Positions 36,550 through 46,362 are shown, counted from the first letter of the stretch. The stretch is 64,000 nt of DNA from Streptomyces sp. TP-A0356 (GCF_001417775.1 NZ_BBZJ01000015.1:372001-436000), one strand, 5' to 3'. Notes: a model not told the origin generated them from the letters alone. A program made the numbers and translations.

Positions 36550-37725
36550 TCAGGCCCTGATCGTGCGCGCGATGTCCAGCGTCAGGCGCTGCCATGGGTC
36601 GCGCGGGTCGCGGGACGTCAGAGCGTGGATGCGGCGCAGGCGGTAGCGCAGCGACTGCGGGTGCAGATGGAGTGCGCGGGCGGCGGCGTTCGCCGAGCCC
36701 GCGTCGACGTACGCGGTCAGCGCCTCCAGCAGATGCCGCTGCTCCGGGTCGGTCAGCGGGCCGAGGACGAGGCGGGCGATATGGTCCGCGGCGGCGGCCG
36801 GATGCCCCCCGAGGAGAGCCAGCACGTGCGCGTCCGCGTCCGTGAGTATGCGACCGGGCCGGTGGGCGTGGGCGGGCGCCGTGTCGAGGGCGTCCGCGGC
36901 GAGCCGGTGGGCCACGGCGATCCGGTCCAGCCCCTCCCGGGTGATCGCGCAGCCCCGCCAGGCCCGCTCGTCGAGGAGGGGCGCCGCGCGGTCGACCGCC
37001 GTCGCCGGGGCCAGCAGGACGGCGCGGGAGCCGCGCACGGTCGACAGTGACGTACCCGCGTCGCCGAGCGCGTCGAGGAGTCCGGCGGCGGCCTCGTACG
37101 AGATGTCGGGGCCGCCCCCGGTCATCGGCTCGGCGACCAACAGGCAGTAGGGGTCGGGGAGATGGACGCCCAGCCGGGCCGAGCGGTCCGTCAGCGCGCC
37201 CACCGAGGCGTGCCGGCCGGCGATCAGGTCGTCGAGCAGCAGCCGCAGCGCCCGGTCGCGGTCCCCCACCAGGTCCTCGGTGGTCGACGCGTACGCCATG
37301 GCCATCTCCTCCGACAGGGTGTCCAGCGCCGTCAGCAGGGCCCGGGCCAGGGCGAAGCCGTCCGCCGCCGTGAGGCCGGGCGCGCGGGCGGCGACCTCGT
37401 CGGTGAGGACGGTCGCGGCCACGCGGTAGGCGCGCAGTACCGCCTGCACGGGCCTGCCGTCGGCCGCGCGGGCGGCCGCGATGCCACGGAACCGGCGCAG
37501 ATCGGCGGGGCCCAGCGTGCCGTCGGTGGCCCACAGGTGCAGCAGCCGGTCCACGCCCCACGCGGCGATGGCCCGTACCTCCGGCAGCCGGCTGTCGTCG
37601 AGCGCCGCGTACACCGGCACCTGTTCGTGGACGGCGGCGACGACCGCCTCCACGACCCGTTGGTCGGCGACGATCTCGTCCCGGACCCGGTCCCGGACCC
37701 GGAACCGCGATGGCTGGTTTGTCAC
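36550..37725 (-). CDS. PucR-type helix-turn-helix transcriptional regulator
   Basis: 391 residues from GTG 37725 (start uncertain; GTG 37761 is an in-frame alternative). The C-terminus carries the PucR helix-turn-helix ALTAYVDAGSANAAARALHLHPQSLRYRLRRI; the N-terminus resembles the RsbRD/CdaR-type sensor region. Such regulators control purine, hydantoin, amino-acid or hydroxy-acid catabolism. It is divergent from the hydroxyacid oxidase and dehydrogenase genes, which are its likely targets. Confidence 0.85.
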   Translation of the reverse strand: MTNQPSRFRVRDRVRDEIVADQRVVEAVVAAVHEQVPVYAALDDSRLPEVRAIAAWGVDRLLHLWATDGTLGPADLRRFRGIAAARAADGRPVQAVLRAYRVAATVLTDEVAARAPGLTAADGFALARALLTALDTLSEEMAMAYASTTEDLVGDRDRALRLLLDDLIAGRHASVGALTDRSARLGVHLPDPYCLLVAEPMTGGGPDISYEAAAGLLDALGDAGTSLSTVRGSRAVLLAPATAVDRAAPLLDERAWRGCAITREGLDRIAVAHRLAADALDTAPAHAHRPGRILTDADAHVLALLGGHPAAAADHIARLVLGPLTDPEQRHLLEALTAYVDAGSANAAARALHLHPQSLRYRLRRIHALTSRDPRDPWQRLTLDIARTIRA

Positions 37726-37839
37726 AGAGTGATGATTCCAGCCGCGCGATGTGCGCACCACGGTGGACGGTTCTTGTCACGGTCGCCAGGATCGTCGGCG
37801 TACAGCGCGGTCTCAGGGACGAGAGGCGGGACGTACGGG

Positions 37840-39009
37840 ATGGCGAAGCACTGGGCGGACTTCCAGTACGAGATCTATCTGAACGGCATGACGGGCGCCG
37901 TACCGCGGCTGCCCACCGATCCGACGCGGCTGGAGGAGCTCGCCGAGCGGCGGCTCGGGCCCGGCCCGGTCGGTTATGTGGCGGGCAGCGCCGGCAACGG
38001 CAGCACTTCCCGGGCGAACCGTGCCGCGCTGGAGCGGCGCCGCATCGTGCCGCGCATGCTGCGGGACGTGCACGAACGCGACCTGTCCGTGGAGGTGCTG
38101 GGGCGTCGGCTGCCGGCGCCCGTCGCCCTGGCGCCGGTCGGGGTCCTGTCGATCATGCACCCGGACGCGGAGCCGGCGGCGGCACGGGCCGCCGCGGCGC
38201 AGGGTGTGCCGTACATCCTGTCCTCGGCCTCCAGCACGCCGATGGAGCAGGTGGCGGAGGCGTCGGGCGACGGGGAACGCTGGTTCCAGCTGTACTGGGC
38301 GAAGGACCGCGAGGTCACCCGCAGCTTCCTGACCCGAGCCAAGTCGGTCGGGTTCACGGCCCTGTTCGTCACGCTCGACACACCGCTGCTGGCCTGGCGG
38401 CCCCGCGACCTCGACCAGGCGTATCTGCCCTTCCTGCACGGGGTGGGCACCGCCAACTACTTCTCCGACCCGGCGTTCCGGGCGGGCCTGGCGAAGCCGG
38501 TGCACGAGGATCCCGACGCCGCGGTGCTGCACTTCGTCGGCATGTTCGCGGACCCGGGCAAGACCTGGCCGGACCTGGCGTTCCTGCGGGAGAACTGGGA
38601 CGGGCCGATCGTTGTGAAGGGCATCCTGCATCCCGACGACGCCCGCCGGGCCCTCGACGCGGGGATGGACGGCGTGGTGGTCTCCAACCACGGCGGCCGG
38701 CAGGTGGCCGGTTCCGTGGCGGCCGCGGACGCCCTGCCCCGGGTGGTCGAGGCGGTGGGCGACCGGCTCACCGTGCTGTTCGACAGCGGGATCCGCACCG
38801 GCGACGACATCTTCAAGGCGCTCGCGCTGGGCGCACGGGCGGTGCTGGTGGGGCGGCCGTACGCGTACGGGCTCGGGCTCGACGGGCAGGCGGGCGTCGA
38901 GCACGTCATCCGCTGTCTGCTCGCCGAGTTCGACCTGACCCTCGCCCTAGCCGGACACGCCCGCCCCGCCACCGTAGGCCCCGCCGACCTGATCGAGGAG
39001 ACCGTATGA
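37840..39009 (+). CDS. FMN-dependent alpha-hydroxy-acid oxidase (lactate monooxygenase-like)
   Basis: 389 residues of the (S)-2-hydroxyacid oxidase family. The active-site His/Arg lie in VVSNHGGRQVAGSV; VVKGILHPDDAR and VLFDSGIRTGDDIFKALALGA are FMN-phosphate and barrel motifs. The N-terminus (FQYEIYLNGM) resembles lactate 2-monooxygenase and related oxidases. It should oxidise an L-2-hydroxyacid to a 2-oxoacid (or decarboxylated acid). It is translationally coupled to the next gene (ATGA). Confidence 0.88.
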   Translation: MAKHWADFQYEIYLNGMTGAVPRLPTDPTRLEELAERRLGPGPVGYVAGSAGNGSTSRANRAALERRRIVPRMLRDVHERDLSVEVLGRRLPAPVALAPVGVLSIMHPDAEPAAARAAAAQGVPYILSSASSTPMEQVAEASGDGERWFQLYWAKDREVTRSFLTRAKSVGFTALFVTLDTPLLAWRPRDLDQAYLPFLHGVGTANYFSDPAFRAGLAKPVHEDPDAAVLHFVGMFADPGKTWPDLAFLRENWDGPIVVKGILHPDDARRALDAGMDGVVVSNHGGRQVAGSVAAADALPRVVEAVGDRLTVLFDSGIRTGDDIFKALALGARAVLVGRPYAYGLGLDGQAGVEHVIRCLLAEFDLTLALAGHARPATVGPADLIEETV

Positions 39010-39983
39010 CCGACACCAAGAACGTCCTGGCCGTGATCGCGCCGCACGTCGGTGGGCGCCGGGCGGGAGCCGCGCTCGCCACCGCCTTCCCTGGGCTGGC
39101 CCAGGTCACCGTGGTCGAGCGGGCCGACGAGGACCCGGCGGCGCTGCGCGCGGCGCACGTCATCATCACCGGGCTCGGCCCGGTCACCGCCGGACACATC
39201 GCCGCCGCACCGGAGTTGGAGCTGATCCAGTGCGCGAGCCATGGCTTCGACTACGTCGACCTGGACGCGGCCCGGGCCCGGAACATACCCGTGTGCAACA
39301 TCGGCTCCAGCGGCGCGGAGAAGCAGAACGTGGCCGAGCAGACCTTCGCGCTCATGCTCGCCCTGGCCAAACAGCTGGTACCCGCGCACACCGCGCTCGT
39401 CGACGCCGACTGGGCGCTGCCGCGGCTGCAGCAGTCCATCACCGAACTGTCCGGCAAGACCCTCGGCATCGTCGGACTCGGCCATATCGGCGAGGAGGTC
39501 GCCCGCCGCGCGGTCGCCTTCGACATGACCGTCCTGTACGCAGGTCCCGAGCGCCTGGACGCGCGGACGGAGGCTCGCCTGGGCGGGGCCCGCTACGTCG
39601 GACTCGACGAACTGCTGCGCACCTGCGACTACGTGTCGTTGCACGCGCCGCTCACCGACGCGACCCGGCATCTGCTCGACGCCGAGCGCCTCGCGCTCCT
39701 GAAGCCCACCGCGTTCGTGATCAACACGGCCCGGGGCGCCCTGATCGACCAGGACGCCCTCGCGGACGCGCTGGAGCGGGGGGCGCTGGCCGGGGCGGGG
39801 ATCGATGTCTTCGACCCCGAACCGCCCACCCCGGCCCTCAGGCTGCTGAGGGCGCCGAACGTGGTGCTGTCACCGCACGTCGCCGGTGTCACCCGCGAGA
39901 CCCTGGTGCGGATCGCCCTCGCGGCGGTGGACAACGCGGCCGGCTTCCTGGCGGGCGACAAGCCGCGCGACGTGGTCTCCTGA
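39006..39983 (+). CDS. D-2-hydroxyacid dehydrogenase
   Basis: 325 residues. The NAD motif GIVGLGHIGEEVARR and the catalytic Arg (NTARGALID), Glu and His (LSPHVAGV) of the D-isomer-specific family are visible. It reduces 2-oxoacids to D-2-hydroxyacids or the reverse. It overlaps the oxidase gene by 4 bp, and the pair suggests interconversion of an L-hydroxyacid through its 2-oxoacid. It ends only 7 bp from a convergent gene. Confidence 0.9.
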   Translation: MTDTKNVLAVIAPHVGGRRAGAALATAFPGLAQVTVVERADEDPAALRAAHVIITGLGPVTAGHIAAAPELELIQCASHGFDYVDLDAARARNIPVCNIGSSGAEKQNVAEQTFALMLALAKQLVPAHTALVDADWALPRLQQSITELSGKTLGIVGLGHIGEEVARRAVAFDMTVLYAGPERLDARTEARLGGARYVGLDELLRTCDYVSLHAPLTDATRHLLDAERLALLKPTAFVINTARGALIDQDALADALERGALAGAGIDVFDPEPPTPALRLLRAPNVVLSPHVAGVTRETLVRIALAAVDNAAGFLAGDKPRDVVS

Positions 39984-39990
39984 CGGTGCC

Positions 39991-41787
39991 TCAGAGCCGG
40001 ATGACGGGCAGTGCGTCCGGCAGCCGGATCGGGAGTCGCAGGGTGGGCGTGGGGGCGGGATGGCGCGGCTCGTCCCCGACGTTCATGGCGCGGCGCTCCT
40101 GGTAGGTCTCCGCCGGGGGCGGCGCGGGCGCCAGTGGGCCGCCCGGCGGCTGTCTCCCCGGAGCGGCGGGCGAGGTGGCGGTGGGCGGCGGCTGTGAGGA
40201 GGCCGGGGTGGTCGTGGGCTCGCTCGTCCCGACGACCGACAGCGACTGGGTTTCGGCCGACTCCTCCTCCGTCGCCCAGCGCTGGGTGTCGGAGCCGTCG
40301 CGGACCTTGACGACGATCTCGGCGTCCGGGTCGGCGGGCGCGGGGGTGACGGCGAGGCCGCCGTTCCACCGTGGCAGCAACTCGCCCTGCACGGTGAGGT
40401 CGTAGCGGACGTCGTCGGCGTGCGCCTGACCCGCGTCGACGCACCAGGTGAGCTCGACGACTCCGTCGGTGTCGTGGGAGTCGAGGCACAACCCCGGGTC
40501 GGCGACGCTGCGCAGCAGTCCGTCGCTCTCGTACGACCACTGCTGGGTCCAAGCCGACGAGCACGGCGTGAGCCGCGTACCCGCTCCGGACTTCACCGGG
40601 CCGCGGATGTCGAGGCAGAGGCCGGCGGCGACGTTGCGCAGCCGGGTCTGCTGTGCGGGCCGCGGGGAGGCGGCGGCGGGCGGTGCCTGGGACCCGGAGC
40701 CCGGCGAGAGTGTCGTACGGGCACCGCTCGCGCCGGTGGAGGCGACCGGCTGGGCACCGCCGTCGTCCGACCACAGGCCGGTGACGAGGAGCGTCGCGAG
40801 CACGGCCGTGGTGACGATGCCAACGCCGGTCAGCAGTGCCTTGGTGTTCCACTCCCCCGGCGGGAGCCGGCGTCCCGGCGCCGGGATCGCGGGGAGCAGC
40901 CGGTGGCGTCCACCGCCGGTGGGGCCGCGCCGGGTGTGGGCGGAGTACGGGATGCGGCCCGGCCGGGAGTCGAGATAGCGCCGGGCGCCCCAGCCGAGCA
41001 CCGCTTCGGCCAGCAGTACGCCGAGTCCTCCTTCGAAATGGCTCAGCTGCTCGGCGGCGAATCGGCAGTGGCGGCACTCCAGGAGATGCTGCTGAACTTC
41101 GGGCAGCAAGGCGCCGCCGCGGCGAATGGGGACGTCGAGGAGCCGGTTGTGGAAGCGGCATTCGTCGGTCGGGGCGAGTTCCCGGTGGGCGCGGACACAA
41201 CCTGCCCGGAATTGTTCGCGCGCCTGTTCCAGTGCGGCCGCCGCCGTCTCGGAGTCCATGCCCAGCAGAACGGCCGGAACGGATATGTGTTCGGCCTCGA
41301 CCTCGGTGTGCCAGAGCAGACACCGGGCGAGTCCGGGCAGTGCATGGAAAGAGCGTTCGGCGAGGGCCCGGCTTTCGGGCGTCAGGGACTTCGCCGCACG
41401 CATACCGCGGCCTCCCGCCGGTTTCCTCAACTCCGGGAGCACGCCGGATATCCGGTCCTCCGCGGACCACTCCCTGACCGTGTCGCGCACCGCCACGAGA
41501 AGCCGCGGTCGCAGTGCCGTGGCGGAGCCGGGGCGTATGAGGTCGCCGAGGACCTGGTGGAAGGCGGTCGCGGTGACCATCGAGGCGATGTTCGCCGAGG
41601 AGGCGAGGCAGACGACCGCGTAGTCGTACGTGGCCTGCCAGTGCCGCGCCATCAACAGCGCGACGGGCTGGGTGACCTCGCCGACGGGCCGGCCTCTGAG
41701 CCGGCCGGCGAGGCTCTCGTCGGGTTCCCCGGGGGCGATGCCGGGACGCGGGGGATAGGGCGGACGCGGGGGGTGGGGGGTGTGCAC
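39991..41787 (-). CDS. Membrane protein: ECF-sigma-like, zinc anti-sigma-like and ricin-lectin fusion (paralog 1)
   Basis: 598 residues. Residues about 42-85 (LLMARHWQATYDYAVVCLAS) resemble ECF sigma region 2; 150-205 (LARCLLWHTEVEAEHISVPA) resemble region 4. A zinc anti-sigma-type HxxxCxxC motif (His234, Cys238, Cys241) follows, then one membrane helix (about 317-338), a Ser/Pro linker, a ricin-type beta-trefoil lectin domain (about 378-500, with LCLDI and QQWSY) and a Pro-rich tail. The layout implies a cytosolic sigma-like part and an extracellular glycan-binding part. GTG 41787 has AAGGA about ten bases upstream. It is paralogous to 48785-50761. Confidence 0.8.
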   Translation of the reverse strand: MHTPHPPRPPYPPRPGIAPGEPDESLAGRLRGRPVGEVTQPVALLMARHWQATYDYAVVCLASSANIASMVTATAFHQVLGDLIRPGSATALRPRLLVAVRDTVREWSAEDRISGVLPELRKPAGGRGMRAAKSLTPESRALAERSFHALPGLARCLLWHTEVEAEHISVPAVLLGMDSETAAAALEQAREQFRAGCVRAHRELAPTDECRFHNRLLDVPIRRGGALLPEVQQHLLECRHCRFAAEQLSHFEGGLGVLLAEAVLGWGARRYLDSRPGRIPYSAHTRRGPTGGGRHRLLPAIPAPGRRLPPGEWNTKALLTGVGIVTTAVLATLLVTGLWSDDGGAQPVASTGASGARTTLSPGSGSQAPPAAASPRPAQQTRLRNVAAGLCLDIRGPVKSGAGTRLTPCSSAWTQQWSYESDGLLRSVADPGLCLDSHDTDGVVELTWCVDAGQAHADDVRYDLTVQGELLPRWNGGLAVTPAPADPDAEIVVKVRDGSDTQRWATEEESAETQSLSVVGTSEPTTTPASSQPPPTATSPAAPGRQPPGGPLAPAPPPAETYQERRAMNVGDEPRHPAPTPTLRLPIRLPDALPVIRL

Positions 41788-42234
41788 TGAGCGGATTTCC
41801 TTCCAAGGCGCAAGGCGGCACATGGAGTTTCCGGCGCTTTGAGCGCGCCGACGGTCCGGAATGGTGATCAGCCATTCGGGAGTCGGTCATTGCCCGTGCG
41901 CGGGAAGGTCACCTTGGCACATGTCACTGACACCCAACAAGGCACTTGGACAACATCGGCCTCATGCGAAGGGAAGTCCGCTGTCGTCATCAACTTCCCA
42001 CACACATACCGGCTTTCAACATTCCTTGCGCCCCGTGTGAACCGTGCGCGCACACCGGTCCCGCGCGCACACTCCCGGCGCGCGGAACTCCGTGGTCCAC
42101 TGGGAAGCGGCCTTCTCCTCGGGGCCCGCGCGGAACGGCCGCTCCCGCGCGAAACGGGCCGCCGACCCGATCCTCCCGCCCTCGGTCGGCGGCCCCCGGG
42201 GGCGGCGGATCGGCCGCCCGGCGCCCCGTTCAGG
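41788..42234. promoter_or_regulatory. Upstream region of paralog 1
   Basis: 447 bp without a gene. It carries the 18-bp element CACCTTGGCACATGTCAC (41910-41927) that is shared with the region upstream of paralog 2, about 123-140 bp from the start codon. The stretch toward 42234 also holds the terminator side of the Fic/antitoxin pair. Confidence 0.5.
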
Positions 42235-42612
42235 TCATATCTGCCAGGACCTCAGACGGTCCGCGGCCCCGTAGACATCGGTCTTGCCGGAGATCAGATC
42301 GCGGGCGAGGTCGACCAGGGCGCCGTACGGCGGGTCGATGCCCACACCACTGACGAACATGTAAGCGACCGCGGTGGCGCAGGCGAAGCGCGCGTTCGCC
42401 GACGGCAGTGGCTTGAGCAGCGCCAGCGTGTGCAGCAGGGCGGTGGCCCGCCAGGCCGGGTCGGAGTCGACACCGAGGCGGGGCGGGTCCACGCGGTGAC
42501 GGGCGACGGCGGCGACCAGCGCGGAGAAGTCGTTGATCACGGGCTGGTCGGGCAGGACCTCTTCGTGGCGCTGGAGCAGCCAGGGCACATCGATATGAAT
42601 GACGGAGGCCAT
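42235..42612 (-). CDS. Fic/Doc-like toxin, degenerate active site
   Basis: 125 residues with the Doc/Fic-type helical fold pattern (IHTLALLKP... ARFACATAVAYMF). The catalytic loop reads KPLPSANAR where active Fic has HPFxxGNGR and Doc HPFxDANKR: the catalytic His is Lys67 and the Gly/Asp context is altered. Either an inactive relative or a changed activity. It starts three bases after the antitoxin stop, a classic toxin-antitoxin operon layout. Confidence 0.7.
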   Translation of the reverse strand: MASVIHIDVPWLLQRHEEVLPDQPVINDFSALVAAVARHRVDPPRLGVDSDPAWRATALLHTLALLKPLPSANARFACATAVAYMFVSGVGIDPPYGALVDLARDLISGKTDVYGAADRLRSWQI

Positions 42613-42615
42613 CGG

Positions 42616-42861
42616 TCAGGCGCTCCGCTCCTCATCCTGGACCGGCGGTTCATCCTCGGGGAAGGCGGCCGCGAACTCGTCCGCGTGCGCGGCGAAGAAC
42701 CGGCGGAAGGCCTCGGCGCCTTCCTGGAGCGCGCGGTGCCGCGCGATGTCGGCCGCGGCGGCCTCGCGCACCAGGGCCTTCATCGACGTGCCTCGTTCCT
42801 TGGCGATCTGCCGGAGGTCCTCTAGCTCCCGATCACTGAACTCCACATTGAGGGCTGGCAT
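42616..42861 (-). CDS. Antitoxin (ribbon-helix-helix type)
   Basis: 81 residues. NVEFSDRELEDLRQIAKERGTSMKALVREA matches an RHH DNA-binding beta strand and helices; the acidic C-terminus (EDEPPVQDEER) would bind the toxin. It probably represses its own operon. Start ATG 42861 has GAGG nearby. It is immediately upstream of the Fic-like gene. Confidence 0.8.
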   Translation of the reverse strand: MPALNVEFSDRELEDLRQIAKERGTSMKALVREAAAADIARHRALQEGAEAFRRFFAAHADEFAAAFPEDEPPVQDEERSA

Positions 42862-42963
42862 GCCCCTCACCGTACCTTGCCGGTACTTACCCGTAAATAC
42901 GCCCTGGTCAGAAGAGAGTGTGAGCGGTACCGGAGGGAGCAGAACCGGACGACACGGGGATCG

Positions 42964-45900
42964 TCAGCCGGCCGGGATCTCCAGTCGGCTGATGCGTACC
43001 GCGCCACCGGCGGCGCCCGGGTGGGCGCTGGTGAGCCGGAGGCGGACGCGTGAGCCGCGGGTCGCGTCGAAGGTGATCACGGTGGGCGTGTCCGACGCCG
43101 TGGCCCAGTCCACCGCCGCACCCTTGACGGGCACGTACCCGGCACCGTCCCAGACGGAGACGTCCACCGACGCGGGCAGGCTGTGGATCGCGTCGACGGT
43201 GAAGGAGACCTCGACGCGGTGGACGGTCCGCGGCCGCGCCCAGGTGACCGCGACCCAGTCCTGTGGCCGCGCACCGCTGAAGGCGGGCAGCAGCGCGGTG
43301 GCCGACTTGTGGAAGGCGTTGGACCATCCGGTGGCCGGGTCGCCGTCGAGCATGGCGGCGGGGAGTGTGTCGGGGCGCCCGGAGTAACTGGCGTCCGCGT
43401 AGGGGTAGGTGGGGGCCGCCGGGTGGCCGGGCCGGAACGCGGGTGCGGGAGTGGCCGCCTTCGTCCGCGCGGGGCTGGTGCGTACGGTCGCGGTCGCCGC
43501 GCGCAGCCCCTCGGCGCGAGCCCGGACCTTCAGCGTGCCCGCCCCGGCACCCGACCGTACGATCGCAAGTGCCTTGCCGTGGAAGGCGGTTCGCGTGGTC
43601 GCCTGATAGCGCTCGGCGCTCTCCTGCCGCCCGGTGTCGAGCCCCGCGAGGGAGCCGCCCGTCACGTCGAAGGTGATCAGGTCCTCGGCGCCGGGCACCA
43701 CCACGCCGTGCGCGTCGACGACCTCGGCGGTCACGAACACGAGCGAGCGGCCGTCGGCGGCCAGGGCCGGCCGGTCCGGCGTGAGGCGAAGGGCATGGGC
43801 GGCCCCGGCGGTCCGCAGGACATCGGTGGCGACGGCCTTGCCGTGGCGTCGTGCCACCGCCTTCAACTCGCCCGGCTCGTAGGGCACCTTCCAGGTGAGG
43901 TGGAGCTTGCCGGCGCTGCCGTTCGGGCTGGTGTAGCTGCCGGGATAGCGGCCGTCGGTGAACGTCTTGTCGTCGCCGGTCGCCTCGGTGGTCTCCAGGT
44001 ACGTCCGGCCGTCCGTGGTCCTCTTGGTGTCGAACGTCCTCGTCCCCAGGGACTTCCCGTTGAGGAACAGCTCGACGCTGTCCACGTTCGCGTACGCCCA
44101 GACCTCGACCGTGTCCCCCACCTCGTGGTTCCAGCTCATCGGGAGCAGATGGACCATGGGTTCGCTCGTCCACTGGCTTCTGAAGAGGTGGTACATGTCC
44201 TTGGCGAATCCGGCCGTGTCGACCGCGCCGAAGAAGGACGCCTTCACCGGGAAGACGTCGTAGGGGGTGGGCTCCCCGATGTAGTCGATGCCGGACCACA
44301 GGAACTGACCGGCGAACCACTGACGGTCCCGGTCCTTCTTGTGCCCGTACTCGCCACTCATCGTCCAGGAGGCGAGGTTGTTGTCGTACGAGGAGGTCGC
44401 GCGCCTGCCCGGTGTGTGGTTCTCGCCGGTGTTCAGATGCTCCGGCTCCTGATACGTGCCCCGGGTCGACGTCTCGGACGACGACTCCGACTCGAAGAGG
44501 AACAGGTGCGGGTAGGCGGCGTGCAGGGCGTCCACCGACTTGGCGGTGTTGTAGTTGAGTCCGAGTCCGTCGAGCTTGGTGAGCATGAGGTCGGCCGCCG
44601 AGCCCTTGGCCGGAACGCGGCGGTACTTGTCCGAGCCGATGACGAGCGGGCGTGTGTCGTCGGCGGCCCTGATGGCGCCGATGATCCGGTCGGCCATGGC
44701 GAGCCCGGCGGTCGACGTGGAGTCGGGGATCTCGTTGCCGATGGACCACAGGACCACGGCCGGGGAGTTGCGGGCCGCCAGCACCATCTCGGTGGCGTCC
44801 TTCTCGCACCACTCGTCGAAGAACCGCCCGTAGTCGTAGGTCGTCTTGCCGGTGCGCCAGCAGTCGAAGGCCTCCACCATCATCACGATGCCCATCTCCT
44901 CGCAGACCTGGATCATCTGCGGCGAGGGCGGGTTGTGGGAGGTGCGGAAGGCGTTGACGCCCATGGACTTCATGATGGTCATCTGCCGGCGTACGGCGTC
45001 GATGCTGATCGCGGCGCCGAGCGCGCCCTGGTCGTGGTGGAGGTCGACGCCCTTGATCTTGGTGTGGGTGCCGTTGAGGTGGAAGCCCTCGTCCGGGTCG
45101 AAGCGGTAGGAGCGGATGCCGAAGGTGGTGCGGTAGGTGTCGGCGCGCGTGCCGCCGACGCTCAGCTCGGTCTCCAGGGTGTACCGGTGCGGGGCCGCGA
45201 AGTCCCACAACAGCGGCTGTGGAACGGTGAGTTCGTGGGTCTCCGTCGTGCTGTCGGTGACGCTGACCGTGGAGGACGTACGGGCGACGGTTCGGCCGTG
45301 GGGGTCGACGACCCTCGATGCGACCTCCACATCCGCCCTGGCGCCCGACTCGTTCACCACGGAGGTCCGCACCCGCACGACGGCGCGCGCCTCGGTGACG
45401 TCCGGCGTGGTGACGTACGTGCCCCAACGGGCGACGTGCACGGGTTCGGTGACGACGAGGCGGGCCTCGCGATAGATGCCGCTGCCCGAGTACCAGCGGC
45501 TGCTGGGGAGCTGGTTCTGGACCTTCACCGCGAGGATGTTCCCGGTGGTGCCGTCGGTGTGCAGCAGACCGGTGAGGTCGAAGGCGAAGCCGGTGTAGCC
45601 ATAGGGGTGCCGACCGACCTGCGTGCCGTTGCAGTAGACGTACGAGTCCATGTAGACGCCGTCGAACTCCACCGAGATCCGCTTGCCGGCGAGGCCGGGC
45701 GGCAGGGTGAAGGCCAGGCGGTACCAGCCGAGGCCGCCGGGGAAGAAGCCGGTGCCGCTCGTGGTGCCGTGCTCCGTGGTGGGCGTCTGCTCGATGCTCC
45801 AGTCGTGCGGGACGGCGACCTCGCGCCACGTGGAGTCGTCGTAGCCGGGGGCGGCGGCGTCGGCGTACGCGCCGCTCGGGTCGGTGATGCCGCCGGGGTT

Positions 45901-46056
45901 GACGAGTGCGAACCGCCAGCCGTCGCGCAGGGCGATGGTCCGTCGGCCCGGTGTACGGGCGGCTGCTGTCGCCGGGTCGGTCCCGGAGCCCAGCAGTGCG
46001 CCGGCCGCCGGGGCTGCCGTACCGGCGATCAATACCGATCTGCGAGTGACCGTCAT
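42964..46056 (-). CDS. Secreted GH2 beta-galactosidase-type glycosidase
   Basis: 1030 residues. A Tat signal (TRRSVLIAGTAAPAAGALLG) leads GH2 sugar-binding and jelly-roll domains, an Ig-like domain and the catalytic barrel. The acid/base Glu442 is in WSIGNEIPD and the nucleophile is near Glu524 in FESESSS; a C-terminal discoidin-like/F5-8C domain (about 905-1030) may bind glycans. It cleaves terminal beta-galactosides or related residues outside the cell. It lies between the two lectin-fusion genes. ATG 46056 has GGGAG upstream. Confidence 0.92.
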   Translation of the reverse strand: MTVTRRSVLIAGTAAPAAGALLGSGTDPATAAARTPGRRTIALRDGWRFALVNPGGITDPSGAYADAAAPGYDDSTWREVAVPHDWSIEQTPTTEHGTTSGTGFFPGGLGWYRLAFTLPPGLAGKRISVEFDGVYMDSYVYCNGTQVGRHPYGYTGFAFDLTGLLHTDGTTGNILAVKVQNQLPSSRWYSGSGIYREARLVVTEPVHVARWGTYVTTPDVTEARAVVRVRTSVVNESGARADVEVASRVVDPHGRTVARTSSTVSVTDSTTETHELTVPQPLLWDFAAPHRYTLETELSVGGTRADTYRTTFGIRSYRFDPDEGFHLNGTHTKIKGVDLHHDQGALGAAISIDAVRRQMTIMKSMGVNAFRTSHNPPSPQMIQVCEEMGIVMMVEAFDCWRTGKTTYDYGRFFDEWCEKDATEMVLAARNSPAVVLWSIGNEIPDSTSTAGLAMADRIIGAIRAADDTRPLVIGSDKYRRVPAKGSAADLMLTKLDGLGLNYNTAKSVDALHAAYPHLFLFESESSSETSTRGTYQEPEHLNTGENHTPGRRATSSYDNNLASWTMSGEYGHKKDRDRQWFAGQFLWSGIDYIGEPTPYDVFPVKASFFGAVDTAGFAKDMYHLFRSQWTSEPMVHLLPMSWNHEVGDTVEVWAYANVDSVELFLNGKSLGTRTFDTKRTTDGRTYLETTEATGDDKTFTDGRYPGSYTSPNGSAGKLHLTWKVPYEPGELKAVARRHGKAVATDVLRTAGAAHALRLTPDRPALAADGRSLVFVTAEVVDAHGVVVPGAEDLITFDVTGGSLAGLDTGRQESAERYQATTRTAFHGKALAIVRSGAGAGTLKVRARAEGLRAATATVRTSPARTKAATPAPAFRPGHPAAPTYPYADASYSGRPDTLPAAMLDGDPATGWSNAFHKSATALLPAFSGARPQDWVAVTWARPRTVHRVEVSFTVDAIHSLPASVDVSVWDGAGYVPVKGAAVDWATASDTPTVITFDATRGSRVRLRLTSAHPGAAGGAVRISRLEIPAG

Positions 46057-46362
46057 GGCGACTCTCCCTCATCAGGGACCAGAAGTACTCACAACTAATC
46101 GTGACCAAACAGATTCTGACGGCGTGACACACTCCTGCGTCAAGAGTCCGTCCCCTTGCTTCTGATTGCTTCCGACGCGGGCGTCACATCCGCGCACTCG
46201 TCGTCATGACCGATGGCGCCGCGAAGAGGCCGGTCACCGGGGGTGGCGTCCGGTATGGATCGGCGGGCCCGGGCCGCCCGGGAACGGAATCCGGCCACGC
46301 ACTAGGCTGGAACACGAGTGACGCGCTTGTTCACTGAGTGTGTGCGCAAGGGAGTGGCGACG
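46057..46362. promoter_or_regulatory. Divergent region upstream of GH2 and SpoIIE-kinase genes
   Basis: 306 bp. On the minus strand TTGACG (46138-46143) and CAGAAT (46113-46118), 19 bp apart, are a possible promoter for the GH2 gene. TCAC-N8-GTGA lies near 46090. On the plus side nothing clear stands out beyond GGGAG before ATG 46363. No gene is seen. Confidence 0.4.

Noticed and set aside
43183..46098. 971-codon open frame antisense to the GH2 gene
   Set aside because: It has low-complexity Gly/Arg/Val/Asp composition and no domain; it arises from the GC bias of the real gene on the other strand.
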